From contig JAJRAX010000124.1 of the NCBI GenBank assembly GCA_028679775.1, positions 1-5,454 on the forward strand: 5,454 nt of DNA, in the 5' to 3' direction. The notes under the pieces are model-generated. The model did no database searches. It saw nothing but the letters and a program-made list of their open reading frames with translations, and was not told where the DNA came from. Below are positions 1-5,280 of this stretch, piece by piece. Within the stretch, counting starts at the first letter, position 1, and the number at the start of each line of letters is the position of its first letter. A program made the position numbers and the translations under genes. This DNA is from Methanothrix sp. (lineage in GTDB: Archaea; Halobacteriota; Methanosarcinia; Methanotrichales; Methanotrichaceae).

Positions 1-11
1 CTGTCTCAGGG

Positions 12-1094
12 ATGAAAGAGGTTTACAGCCTTGGGTCTCTCTCTCTGGATGAAACACAGTGCCGCCGTGCCCTCACCAACTCCAGCGAGTATCTTCTGGG
101 CGCAGCCAATGGTCTGGAATCTGAGGAGGCTCTAGAATCCATCTGCCGGGCGCTCAAGGGCATCAACGCTGGCATTGAGGCAGAGAGGTCGGCAAAGGAC
201 CCAGCCGAACGATTCCAGGCGGCGGCATCAGAGCTGCTTTATGCAAAAGATCTTTTGGATCGCGCGGGAACTGGAAAGGGAAGACGTTGCACAGAGCTGA
301 TTGAAAATGCAGCAGCAATTTTGAAGGAGTCGGCGTCAAAATCCGGAGAAGAGGGCCTGGAGGACGGAAGTGAGAGGAGCGGCAAGCGAATTTTTTGCAG
401 AGACGAGAGAGCAGCTTTGCTGGCGATTGCCGGAGCAATGGCAGCCCACTCATTGGAGCGTATCGGGGAGGAGAGCGAGATGCTGGCATGGGATGAAGCT
501 TTGCATCTTTTACCTGCCTCAGAGCCCATAGAACGGGCTGACTTGCCTGCCCAGGAGACAACTGAAGATGATGTATCCGAAGAGATGGATTCTCGGCAGA
601 AGATCAGGGCAAAGGAGCAGATCCTGGCTGACGGCTGCCGGGGTGGCATCAGGACCTCTGTGGATGAGACGGAAAATGCTGATGAGGGCTTTCTGTTGAC
701 GGTCAAGTCGGACATGGCCTGCCAGAGCACTGGCCAGCTTCTTTTGCCGGAGGATCGGCAGCCGGCGGAGAAGAGGCTGTTCCGTGCAGATATCGAGCTA
801 TTTCCCTCCGGGGATCAAGAGAGGCAACCGGCGGAAAAGAGAGATGCTGCAGACATTGAGCCCCCTGAAGGTCTCGGATACCAGAATTATGCTCAGGATG
901 ACTACGAAGAAGCTGCTGATAATGGTGTCGAGGATCTTGGTCCTCTGTTCAGCGATGCTCCAAATGGTCCCGAATTAGAGGAAGAGGTTCAACCATCGCT
1001 TCTCATTCATCCCAAGGCTCTGCTCATCCTCAAGGCTCTGACTCTCCTCGTGGTTATGCTCCTTGTAATTGAGGCAATACTATATTTGATATAG
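12..1094 (+). CDS. Acidic tail-anchored protein of unknown function
   Basis: I do not recognise this 360-residue protein. The first 115 or so residues are Ala/Glu/Leu-rich with heptad-like spacing and look helical. A second helical stretch covers about residues 125-165. Residues 170-330 are very acidic, rich in Glu, Asp, Pro and Gln, and probably disordered. A Leu/Val/Ile segment at about 336-360 is the only membrane helix and ends exactly at the C-terminus, so the protein is probably tail-anchored with its bulk in the cytoplasm. There is no N-terminal signal peptide. The linker holds a short imperfect duplication: RQPAEKRLFRADIE at 249-262 and RQPAEKRDAADIE at 271-283. The ATG at 12 is the first in-frame start, but the frame stays open to the left edge and the purine-rich CAGGG abuts the ATG with no spacing, so the gene may begin upstream. 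Being a real gene is well supported by length and composition; the function is open. Confidence 0.75.
   Translation: MKEVYSLGSLSLDETQCRRALTNSSEYLLGAANGLESEEALESICRALKGINAGIEAERSAKDPAERFQAAASELLYAKDLLDRAGTGKGRRCTELIENAAAILKESASKSGEEGLEDGSERSGKRIFCRDERAALLAIAGAMAAHSLERIGEESEMLAWDEALHLLPASEPIERADLPAQETTEDDVSEEMDSRQKIRAKEQILADGCRGGIRTSVDETENADEGFLLTVKSDMACQSTGQLLLPEDRQPAEKRLFRADIELFPSGDQERQPAEKRDAADIEPPEGLGYQNYAQDDYEEAADNGVEDLGPLFSDAPNGPELEEEVQPSLLIHPKALLILKALTLLVVMLLVIEAILYLI
753..860 (+). repeat. Imperfect in-frame duplication in the linker of the tail-anchored protein
   Basis: Two copies of a motif read RQPAEKR, then a short variable stretch, then ADIE, at residues 249-262 and 271-283 of the protein. 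The matching DNA is at about 756-797 and 822-860. The DNA copies differ at several third positions (cag/caa, gag/gaa), so the duplication is not very recent or the amino acids are under some constraint. It lies in the acidic, probably disordered part of the protein. Confidence 0.6.
1080..1088 (+). promoter_or_regulatory. Possible TATA box for the METTL5-like gene
   Basis: The AT-rich stretch ctatatttg overlaps the last codons of the upstream gene. Its centre is about 40 bases before the ATG at 1125, which would give a transcript with a very short leader. No Shine-Dalgarno match lies before that ATG, which suits a short-leader message. The upstream codons also encode a hydrophobic helix, which is naturally AT-rich, so this is a weak call. 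Confidence 0.3.
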
Positions 1095-1124
1095 GCCTGC
1101 GAGCAGACTGTCTGCTTGACCTTG

Positions 1125-1724
1125 ATGAAGAAAAAGCAGCTCGAGATGATGTTGGAGAAGTTGGAGGGCTTTGGCCGTCCATCTTTTTATAGAGAGCAGT
1201 ATGCTACACCTGCATCGGTTGCAGCAGAGATGCTCTTTTTGGCTGCTATGCGTGGGGATCTGGGCACAGTCTGCGATCTCGGATGCGGGACTGGTGTGCT
1301 GGCCATCGGCGCGGCTCTATTGGGCGCGAGGGCCGTCGGCGTGGAGATAGATGGCGAGGCTTTGGCCGTTGCCAGGAGAAACGCCGAGAAGCTCAAGGTT
1401 GATGTCGATTTTGTCCGCGCGGATGTCAGCCGCCTGGATCTTATGGGCATAGACACCGTAGTCATGAATCCTCCATTTGGGGCCCAGAAGGCCAGCGCCG
1501 GCGACCGTGTTTTTCTCAGAAAAGCCCTCCAGACCGCGAAGACTGTCTACTCCCTGCATAATCTTGGAAGCGAGGGGTTCGTCAGAAGTTTTGTCAAGCC
1601 CGGCACCGTAGAGGAGATCTATCGAATTGCTTTTCCCTTGAAAAGGTGCTTTGAGTTCCATAGTCAGGATGTCAAGGTCATTGAGGTTGAGCTATATAGA
1701 ATAACATGCGAATCCGTGTGTTAA
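1125..1724 (+). CDS. METTL5-like N6-adenine RNA methyltransferase
   Basis: This is a 199-residue class I SAM-dependent methyltransferase of the archaeal METTL5 type. Seen in the sequence: the N-terminal family signature KKKQLEMMLEKLEGF, then EQYATP (residues 24-29), the SAM-binding motif DLGCGTG (51-57), an acidic residue ending strand 2 (E74 in VGVEID), and the catalytic NPPFG (115-119) typical of enzymes that methylate the exocyclic amine of adenine. Human METTL5 (209 residues) makes one m6A in 18S rRNA with TRMT112 as partner; an equivalent 16S rRNA target here is an inference. I chose the ATG at 1125 because family members begin close to MKKK; an in-frame TTG at 1116 would add three residues. 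Neither has a clear ribosome binding site. It precedes csl4 and rpoL, an RNA-metabolism neighbourhood familiar in archaea. The family call is strong; the exact substrate is not shown. Confidence 0.88.
   Translation: MKKKQLEMMLEKLEGFGRPSFYREQYATPASVAAEMLFLAAMRGDLGTVCDLGCGTGVLAIGAALLGARAVGVEIDGEALAVARRNAEKLKVDVDFVRADVSRLDLMGIDTVVMNPPFGAQKASAGDRVFLRKALQTAKTVYSLHNLGSEGFVRSFVKPGTVEEIYRIAFPLKRCFEFHSQDVKVIEVELYRITCESVC
1692..1699 (+). promoter_or_regulatory. Possible internal TATA box for csl4-rpoL
   Basis: The stretch ctatatag near the 3' end of the METTL5-like gene resembles an archaeal TATA box. Transcription would begin near 1720, giving csl4 a leader of about 80 bases that keeps its GAGG ribosome binding site. 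No clear BRE element is visible, so csl4 could equally be read through from upstream. Confidence 0.25.
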
Positions 1725-1788
1725 TCCATGCAGCATGCCGGTGATGTCCTGCTGGATACCAGACTTTAGATACTAGTAATGATTTATA

Positions 1789-1792
1789 GAGG
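1789..1792 (+). promoter_or_regulatory. Ribosome binding site that decides the csl4 start
   Basis: GAGG lies seven bases before the ATG at 1800 and four before the ATG at 1797. It lies inside the coding region if the ATG at 1779 is used, so it argues for the shorter protein. Confidence 0.6.
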
Positions 1793-1799
1793 AATTATG

Positions 1800-2357
1800 A
1801 TGGACGGCAGTTTTGTGCTTCCTGGAGATGTAGTGGGATCAACTGAGGAGTTTGTTCCCGGAGACTGCACCTATGCCAGGGAAGGAAAAATTCTTGCATC
1901 TACCACTGGCCTCGTCAAGATCGATTCGAAGTCCAGATCGGCTATGGTCATGCCGAAGACTAATGCTCCGGTAAGGCTCTCTCAGGGCGATGTCGTTGTG
2001 GCTGAGGTAATTGATCTCAAGGATAGCCTGGTCATAGTCTCCCTGGTCTTTAAGAAGGGGCATGAGGACAGGCCCATATCTGACGAGGAGGCGACAATTC
2101 ACATATCCAATGTGAGAAACTCTTATGTTAAGGATCTGCGTCACCTCTTCTCTATGCGCGACATTCTCAAGGCCAAGATCATCGATGACAGGCAGATGAG
2201 GCTATCTACGGCAGACGATGACCTGGGAGTTATCAAGGCCTACTGCAATCGCTGTCTCACAGGTCTCGTCAAAAAAGACAACAAGCTGGTCTGCCCCAAT
2301 TGCGGCAGCACTGAGACGCGCAAGACGAGTTCAGCCTACGGACTGGGGGTAGTCTGA
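1800..2357 (+). CDS. csl4: Archaeal exosome RNA-binding subunit Csl4
   Basis: Csl4 is a cap subunit of the archaeal exosome; it binds RNA and sits on the Rrp41/Rrp42 phosphorolytic ring, helping 3'-to-5' decay and tailing in the cytoplasm. Three parts are visible in the 185-residue protein. The N-terminal domain contains LPGDVVGSTEEFVPGDCTY (residues 7-25). A central S1-like beta domain runs from about 60 to 140. A C-terminal zinc ribbon has C149-x2-C152 and C165-x2-C168. In-frame ATGs lie at 1779, 1797 and 1800. I chose 1800 because GAGG at 1789-1792 is seven bases upstream and family proteins start just before the PGD motif; starting at 1779 would give 192 residues. The stop codon overlaps the start of rpoL by one base (TGATG), which implies coupled translation. 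Length and domain order are normal for the family. Confidence 0.93.
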   Translation: MDGSFVLPGDVVGSTEEFVPGDCTYAREGKILASTTGLVKIDSKSRSAMVMPKTNAPVRLSQGDVVVAEVIDLKDSLVIVSLVFKKGHEDRPISDEEATIHISNVRNSYVKDLRHLFSMRDILKAKIIDDRQMRLSTADDDLGVIKAYCNRCLTGLVKKDNKLVCPNCGSTETRKTSSAYGLGVV

Positions 2358-2632
2358 TGAATTTGAAGATCATAACCAAGACCGAGAATCAGGCGATCAT
2401 CGAGTTTTTTGGAGAAGGGCATACGATCTTGAACCTTCTGCGAACTGAGCTTTTGGTTGATAAACGAGTGCTGATGGCCACCTACGATACCAAGTTTCCA
2501 ATCATGGACAATCCCGTCTTCCGGCTGACCACAGACGGCACAGATCCAATTACCGTTCTGAGAGAGGCAACGGGGCGCATCATCAGCCAGTGCGATGAGT
2601 TTTCAGGTCTGTATGCAAAGGCTACAAATTAA
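2357..2632 (+). CDS. rpoL: DNA-directed RNA polymerase subunit L (Rpo11)
   Basis: This 91-residue protein is archaeal Rpo11/RpoL, homologous to eukaryotic RPB11/AC19 and to the dimerisation part of bacterial alpha. It pairs with RpoD (Rpo3) to form the platform on which RNA polymerase is assembled. The signature GEGHTILNLLRTELL (residues 19-33) is the family's HT-x-N-x-LR dimerisation helix, followed by V-x-x-A-x-Y and the PVFRLTTDG strand. The usual His-Pro after the conserved Tyr is here Lys-Phe-Pro (YDTKFP), a modest divergence. The ATG shares its A with the stop of csl4, and a G-run at 2345-2349 serves as ribosome binding site, so it is translationally coupled to csl4. The length is standard. 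A T-rich stretch just downstream suggests that the transcript ends after this gene. Confidence 0.93.
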   Translation: MNLKIITKTENQAIIEFFGEGHTILNLLRTELLVDKRVLMATYDTKFPIMDNPVFRLTTDGTDPITVLREATGRIISQCDEFSGLYAKATN

Positions 2633-2661
2633 ATCGTAGCCCAAATATTTTAACGCGAATG

Positions 2662-2685
2662 CTTTTTTGGATTTTTCTGATTTTT
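2662..2685 (+). terminator. T-run transcription terminator after rpoL
   Basis: Three T-runs (six, five and five T) are packed into 24 bases about 30 bases after the rpoL stop, the usual form of an archaeal intrinsic terminator. They separate the METTL5-csl4-rpoL cluster from the arsM unit. The last runs are also part of the inverted repeat next to the following promoter, so terminator and operator roles may overlap. Confidence 0.6.
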
Positions 2686-2692
2686 CAGAAAA
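2673..2692. repeat. Perfect 8-base inverted repeat next to the arsM promoter
   Basis: TTTTCTGA at 2673-2680 and TCAGAAAA at 2685-2692 are perfect reverse complements separated by TTTT. The right arm ends two bases before the TATA box, so it covers the place where a BRE would sit and TFB would bind. The core TCAGAA occurs again at 2703-2708. This is a good candidate operator, possibly for the AbrB-like protein encoded next. It could alternatively act as an RNA hairpin of the rpoL terminator, though it is AT-rich and weak in that role. Confidence 0.5.
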
Positions 2693-2693
2693 G

Positions 2694-2702
2694 CTTATAT
2701 TT
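2694..2702 (+). promoter_or_regulatory. TATA box of the abrB-arsM unit
   Basis: cttatattt is a good archaeal box A with the A-rich, BRE-like agaaaag just upstream. Its centre is about 44 bases before the ATG at 2742, which predicts transcription start near 2723-2726 and a leader of about 18 bases that still contains GAGG at 2734-2737. The box is flanked by two copies of TTTTCAGAA (2682-2690 and 2700-2708). Confidence 0.6.
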
Positions 2703-2741
2703 TCAGAACGCTCTGCAATTGCTGCAACAGCATGAGGAAAG

Positions 2742-3020
2742 ATGACGAGCGCAAATGATGAGACAGAGTCCTGCTGCCAGAGCGGAGTGGTCAGCAGTTG
2801 CAGTGTGGAATCGATTATCTCAATAGACGAGAGAGGTCAGATGGTTCTGCCCAAGGAGATCCGGGAGAAGGCAAAGATCAGGCCGGGAGACAAGCTGGCT
2901 GTTCTCAGTCTGGAGAAGGATGGGATGGTATGCTGTCTATCTCTGATCAAGGTGGAAGAGCTTGAGAAGATGGTCAAATCCCGGCTGGGCCCGGTAATGA
3001 ACGAGGCCTTCTCTCGGTAG
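2742..3020 (+). CDS. Cys-rich AbrB/SpoVT-type DNA-binding protein, probable regulator of arsM
   Basis: This 92-residue protein has a SpoVT/AbrB swapped-hairpin domain at about residues 22-70: SIISIDERGQMVLPKEIREK followed by PGDKLAV, the usual AbrB/MazE pattern. Proteins of this kind bind DNA as dimers. It has five cysteines: a vicinal pair C11-C12 and C20 in a flexible N-terminal tail, and a second pair C64-C65 in the strand KDGMVCCL. The C-terminal helix (about 70-90, ELEKMVKSRLGPVMNEAF) probably helps oligomerisation. The pattern resembles, from memory, a family annotated as HgcAB-associated AbrB-like proteins; no hgcA or hgcB is in this window. GAGG four bases before the ATG supports the start, and arsM begins ten bases after its stop. 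Clustered thiols beside an arsenite methyltransferase suggest a metalloid-sensing autoregulator; that role is inference. An antitoxin role is less likely, since no toxin gene is adjacent. Confidence 0.85.
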   Translation: MTSANDETESCCQSGVVSSCSVESIISIDERGQMVLPKEIREKAKIRPGDKLAVLSLEKDGMVCCLSLIKVEELEKMVKSRLGPVMNEAFSR

Positions 3021-3024
3021 GTGG
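3019..3024 (+). promoter_or_regulatory. Ribosome binding site that decides the arsM start
   Basis: AGGTGG overlaps the end of the regulator's TAG stop. It is six bases from the ATG at 3031 and directly abuts the ATG at 3025, so the second ATG is the likelier start. Stop and binding site overlap, which suggests translational coupling of arsM to the regulator gene. Confidence 0.5.
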
Positions 3025-3030
3025 ATGAAG

Positions 3031-3870
3031 ATGAGAAAAGAGATGAATGATCAAGACCTAAAGAATGCAGTCAAAGAGGGCTACTCGCGGGTGGCCAGGA
3101 ATGCCACTTCCTGTTGTGGATCGGGGTGTTGCAGTTCGGCTAAGCCTGTGAGCATCAGCAAGAAGATCGGCTATACAGATGAACAGATGCAGGCTGTGCC
3201 TGAGGGAGCCAACCTGGGGCTCGGATGCGGTAACCCGATTGCTCTTGCCTCCCTGAAGGAAGGTGAGACTGTCCTGGACCTCGGGTCCGGTGCCGGGTTT
3301 GACTGCTTTTTGGCCAGCATTGCCGTCGGGCGGCAGGGCCGCGTGATCGGCGTTGACATGACCGAGGAGATGCTTGTCCGGGCAAGGGCGAATGCAGAAA
3401 AGGGTGGCTACAGTAATGTTGAGTTCCGGTTGGGGGAGATCGAGGCCCTGCCGGTCGAGGACAACTTTGTGAACGCTGTCATCTCCAACTGCGTCATCAA
3501 CCTGGTTCCCGACAAAAAGAAGGCCTTTAGTGAGGCGTTCAGGGTGCTGCGACCCGGTGGCCGGCTGATGGTCTCGGACATCGTCCTTAAAAAGAAGCTG
3601 CCAGATTCAGTCCTCCAATCCATTGAAGCCTATGTGGGATGCGTGGCGGGAGCAGTCAGCAAAGAGAAATACCTGGATGCCATAAGTTTGGCTGGATTCG
3701 AAGACGTGCAAGTGATCGAGGACGTTGACTTTCCTCTGGATTGCATGGTAGCTGACCCCCACGGCCAGGCAATCTTAAAAAGCCTGCAGGGCTCGGTCGA
3801 AGAGATCAAGAAAGTTGAGGGGTTCATATCAAGTATAAAAGTCAGCGGCAGGAAGCCCGTGAAGAGATGA
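3031..3870 (+). CDS. arsM: Arsenite S-adenosylmethionine methyltransferase
   Basis: ArsM transfers methyl groups from SAM to trivalent arsenic, giving methylated and finally volatile arsines; it acts in the cytosol. Counting from the ATG at 3025, the Rossmann fold shows DLGSGAGFD (85-93), an acidic residue after strand 2 (D111 in VIGVDM) and VLRPGGRLMVSDI (174-186). The three cysteines that bind As(III) in characterised ArsM proteins are all present: C68 in LGLGCGNP, C156 in SNCVINL and C206 in VGCVAGA. An extra N-terminal cluster CCGSGCC is at 30-36. In-frame ATGs lie at 3025, 3031 and 3043. I favour 3031 (279 residues) because AGGTGG at 3019-3024 has ideal six-base spacing, whereas it abuts 3025. 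It follows the AbrB-like gene by ten bases, so the two are almost certainly co-transcribed. Methylation of other metalloids cannot be excluded; family membership is secure. Confidence 0.92.
   Translation: MRKEMNDQDLKNAVKEGYSRVARNATSCCGSGCCSSAKPVSISKKIGYTDEQMQAVPEGANLGLGCGNPIALASLKEGETVLDLGSGAGFDCFLASIAVGRQGRVIGVDMTEEMLVRARANAEKGGYSNVEFRLGEIEALPVEDNFVNAVISNCVINLVPDKKKAFSEAFRVLRPGGRLMVSDIVLKKKLPDSVLQSIEAYVGCVAGAVSKEKYLDAISLAGFEDVQVIEDVDFPLDCMVADPHGQAILKSLQGSVEEIKKVEGFISSIKVSGRKPVKR
3833..3841 (+). promoter_or_regulatory. Possible TATA box for rtcA inside the end of arsM
   Basis: gtataaaag lies about 47 bases before the GTG start of rtcA. This is nearly the same geometry as the promoter of the AbrB-like gene, with expected transcription start near 3863 and GAGG at 3869-3872 kept in the leader. 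It overlaps arsM codons (about residues 270-273), so it may be chance. Confidence 0.3.
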
Positions 3871-3882
3871 GGACTGCTAATT

Positions 3883-4911
3883 GTGGCGAATTCGATGATT
3901 GAGATAGACGGCTCCTTTGGTGAAGGCGGCGGCCAGATCGTTCGGACTGCTGTGTCCCTCTCGGCAGTGACGGCAAAACCTGTGCACATCACGAAGATCA
4001 GGCAGGGCCGGCCTAAACCAGGTCTCGCAGCTCAGCATGCTCATGCCATTGCGGCTCTGGCCGGCATCTGCAGTGCGAAGACATCGGGAGTTGAGCCGGG
4101 ATCTTCGGAGATCATCTTCGTTCCTGGGGAGATTCGAGGCGGCAGTCATGGAGTTGAAATTGGAACCGCGGGAAGCGTGACGCTTCTCATGCAGTGTCTT
4201 CTTCCAGCTCTTCTCCGGGCGGACGGGCCGGTGTCATTGCGGGTCCAGGGTGGGACTGATGTTCAGTGGTCTCCTACGATAGACTATTTCAGGAGAGTCT
4301 TTCTGCCAGCTCTCGCCTCCTTCGGGGCAGATGTGCGGCTTGATCTTCTGCAAAGGGGGTACTATCCGAGAGGGCAGGGCATAGTGCACCTGGAGGTCGT
4401 GCCTCGTGAGCTGAAGGCCTCTCATTTCCTGGAGGGTGGGCGTGAAGCTGCACAGTTGGCAGTGCAGGGCATCTCTCACTCTTCCAATCTGCCTCTTCAC
4501 GTGACTGCCAGGCAGGCGGGGGCGGCGGCAAAGAAGCTCCTTGAGGCAGGATATGGGGCAGAGATTGCTCAGGAGGTATTGAAGTTGCCTTCCACGGGAA
4601 GCGGCATCACCCTTTGGCATAGAGGTAAGGGCGCGAGCTGTTTGGGCGAAAGGGGCCTTGCAGCTGAGAAGGTAGGTCGAAGGGCTGCTATTGAGCTGAT
4701 TGATGAGCTGAAGTCCAGGGCTTCTTTGGACGTGCACCTAGGAGATCAGCTCATTCCCTACCTGGCACTGGCTGGAGGAAGCTACACAGTCCAGGAGGTG
4801 TCGCTTCATGCCAAGACCAACATCTGGACCGCCGGACATTTTCTGGATGCGGAAATTGCGATCATTGAGGAGAACGGGATTTTCAGGATAGAGAGCATCT
4901 TGCGGGATTAA
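3883..4911 (+). CDS. rtcA: RNA 3'-terminal phosphate cyclase
   Basis: RtcA converts an RNA 3'-phosphate to a 2',3'-cyclic phosphate with ATP, through an enzyme-AMP intermediate on a histidine; it acts in RNA end repair or processing. The 342-residue protein shows IDGSFGEGGGQIVRTAVSLS (8-27), GGTDVQWSPTIDYFR in the middle, RGYYPRGQG (158-166, the RTC signature) and GDQLIPYLALAGG. SLHAKTNI (307-314) follows, in which H309 aligns with the nucleotidylated histidine of E. coli RtcA. The length is normal and no essential motif is missing. I chose GTG at 3883 because GAGG at 3869-3872, overlapping the arsM stop, is ten bases away; an ATG at 3895 gives 338 residues, starts exactly at the family's MIEIDG, but lacks a nearby binding site. 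It lies 12 bases after arsM, so co-transcription is likely. No rtcB is in the window. Confidence 0.93.
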   Translation: MANSMIEIDGSFGEGGGQIVRTAVSLSAVTAKPVHITKIRQGRPKPGLAAQHAHAIAALAGICSAKTSGVEPGSSEIIFVPGEIRGGSHGVEIGTAGSVTLLMQCLLPALLRADGPVSLRVQGGTDVQWSPTIDYFRRVFLPALASFGADVRLDLLQRGYYPRGQGIVHLEVVPRELKASHFLEGGREAAQLAVQGISHSSNLPLHVTARQAGAAAKKLLEAGYGAEIAQEVLKLPSTGSGITLWHRGKGASCLGERGLAAEKVGRRAAIELIDELKSRASLDVHLGDQLIPYLALAGGSYTVQEVSLHAKTNIWTAGHFLDAEIAIIEENGIFRIESILRD

Positions 4912-4987
4912 GGGACCTGTACTCTTTTCATCCTTAGGACCAGCTACTGGCAGTGCTGTTCTTAAAACAAACGATTCCAGAAGTGCC
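4912..4987. other. Short convergent intergenic region with weak terminator signals
   Basis: These 76 bases separate rtcA (+) from the SemiSWEET gene (-). A small dyad CCAG-cta-CTGG is at 4940-4950. A T-run (ctcttttc, 4922-4929) could end the plus-strand transcript, and an A-rich stretch near 4963-4970 gives a T-run on the minus strand. No RNA gene or reading frame is seen. Confidence 0.35.
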
Positions 4988-5260
4988 TCACGGGGGAATT
5001 GCCTTATCCCTTCTGTATTTGAGGAACAGTCCAATGGCTATTATCAAGCTGAAAAATGATACGGCATTGGCCACTATGAGAATGTTATCTTCAAGGTGCA
5101 ATCCGTAGAGCAGCCATAAAAGCATGCCCAGGGAAAACTGAAGGAGCATCCCCAGGCTTACGTCTTCAACGGACTTTGTTTTATAGATCTTGATTATCTG
5201 AGGCACGAAGCCAAACATTGTCAGGATGGCGGCGCCTGAGCCTACTAATTCCCATTGCAT
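4988..5260 (-). CDS. SemiSWEET-type (PQ-loop) small membrane transporter
   Basis: This 90-residue protein is a single PQ-loop/MtN3 unit of three membrane helices, the size of bacterial SemiSWEETs, which dimerise to form a channel-like carrier for small sugars. Helix 1 (about 4-23) carries GFVPQIIKIYKTKS with the PQ pair at 20-21. Helix 2 (about 36-54) carries LLWLLYGL with the conserved Trp49. Helix 3 (about 60-80) carries the conserved Asn65 in VANAVSFF and is followed by the basic tail KYRRDK. The Pro of helix 1 and the Asn and Trp expected in the substrate pocket are present. The start is an ATG whose complement is at 5258-5260; no strong ribosome binding site precedes it, but a TATA box 26 bases upstream suits a leaderless message. 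The substrate in this organism is unknown and need not be a sugar. Confidence 0.88.
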   Translation of the reverse strand: MQWELVGSGAAILTMFGFVPQIIKIYKTKSVEDVSLGMLLQFSLGMLLWLLYGLHLEDNILIVANAVSFFSLIIAIGLFLKYRRDKAIPP

Positions 5261-5280
5261 CGATGCCTGGATGAGAGTTT

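Noticed and set aside
239..730. Open frame of 163 codons on the minus strand
   Set aside because: It lies wholly inside the 12-1094 gene, is Ser-rich with no recognisable motif, and arises as an antisense shadow of Glu/Ala/Leu codons.
784..978. 64-codon plus-strand frame inside the first gene
   Set aside because: It is an out-of-frame overlap without a clear ribosome binding site or motif; the main frame continues through it intact, so it is not evidence of a frameshift.
1779..1799. Seven-residue N-terminal extension of Csl4 from the ATG at 1779
   Set aside because: The GAGG at 1789-1792 would lie inside the coding region, the extension is unlike the family N-terminus, and the ATG at 1800 has good spacing.
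2643..2650. AAATATTT palindrome after rpoL as a promoter element
   Set aside because: Transcription from it would start inside the T-runs; the better-placed TATA box at 2694-2702 explains the downstream gene.
2732..2758. Eight-codon reading frame (ATG at 2732, TGA at 2756) overlapping the start of the AbrB-like gene
   Set aside because: It could be a leader peptide, but its own codons contain the GAGG that serves the ATG at 2742, no ribosome binding site serves it, and the peptide has no informative pattern.
3630..3992. Minus-strand frame across the arsM-rtcA junction
   Set aside because: It overlaps two well-identified genes on the other strand and has no promoter or recognisable sequence.
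4234..4737. Open frame of 167 codons on the minus strand
   Set aside because: It is fully inside rtcA, which has all family motifs; the antisense translation shows no domain.
4931..4950. Small dyads (TCCTTAGGA and CCAG-cta-CTGG) as a regulatory RNA or attachment site
   Set aside because: The stems are only four bases long, there is no flanking repeat or gene of a mobile element, and the location between convergent genes is explained by transcription ends.
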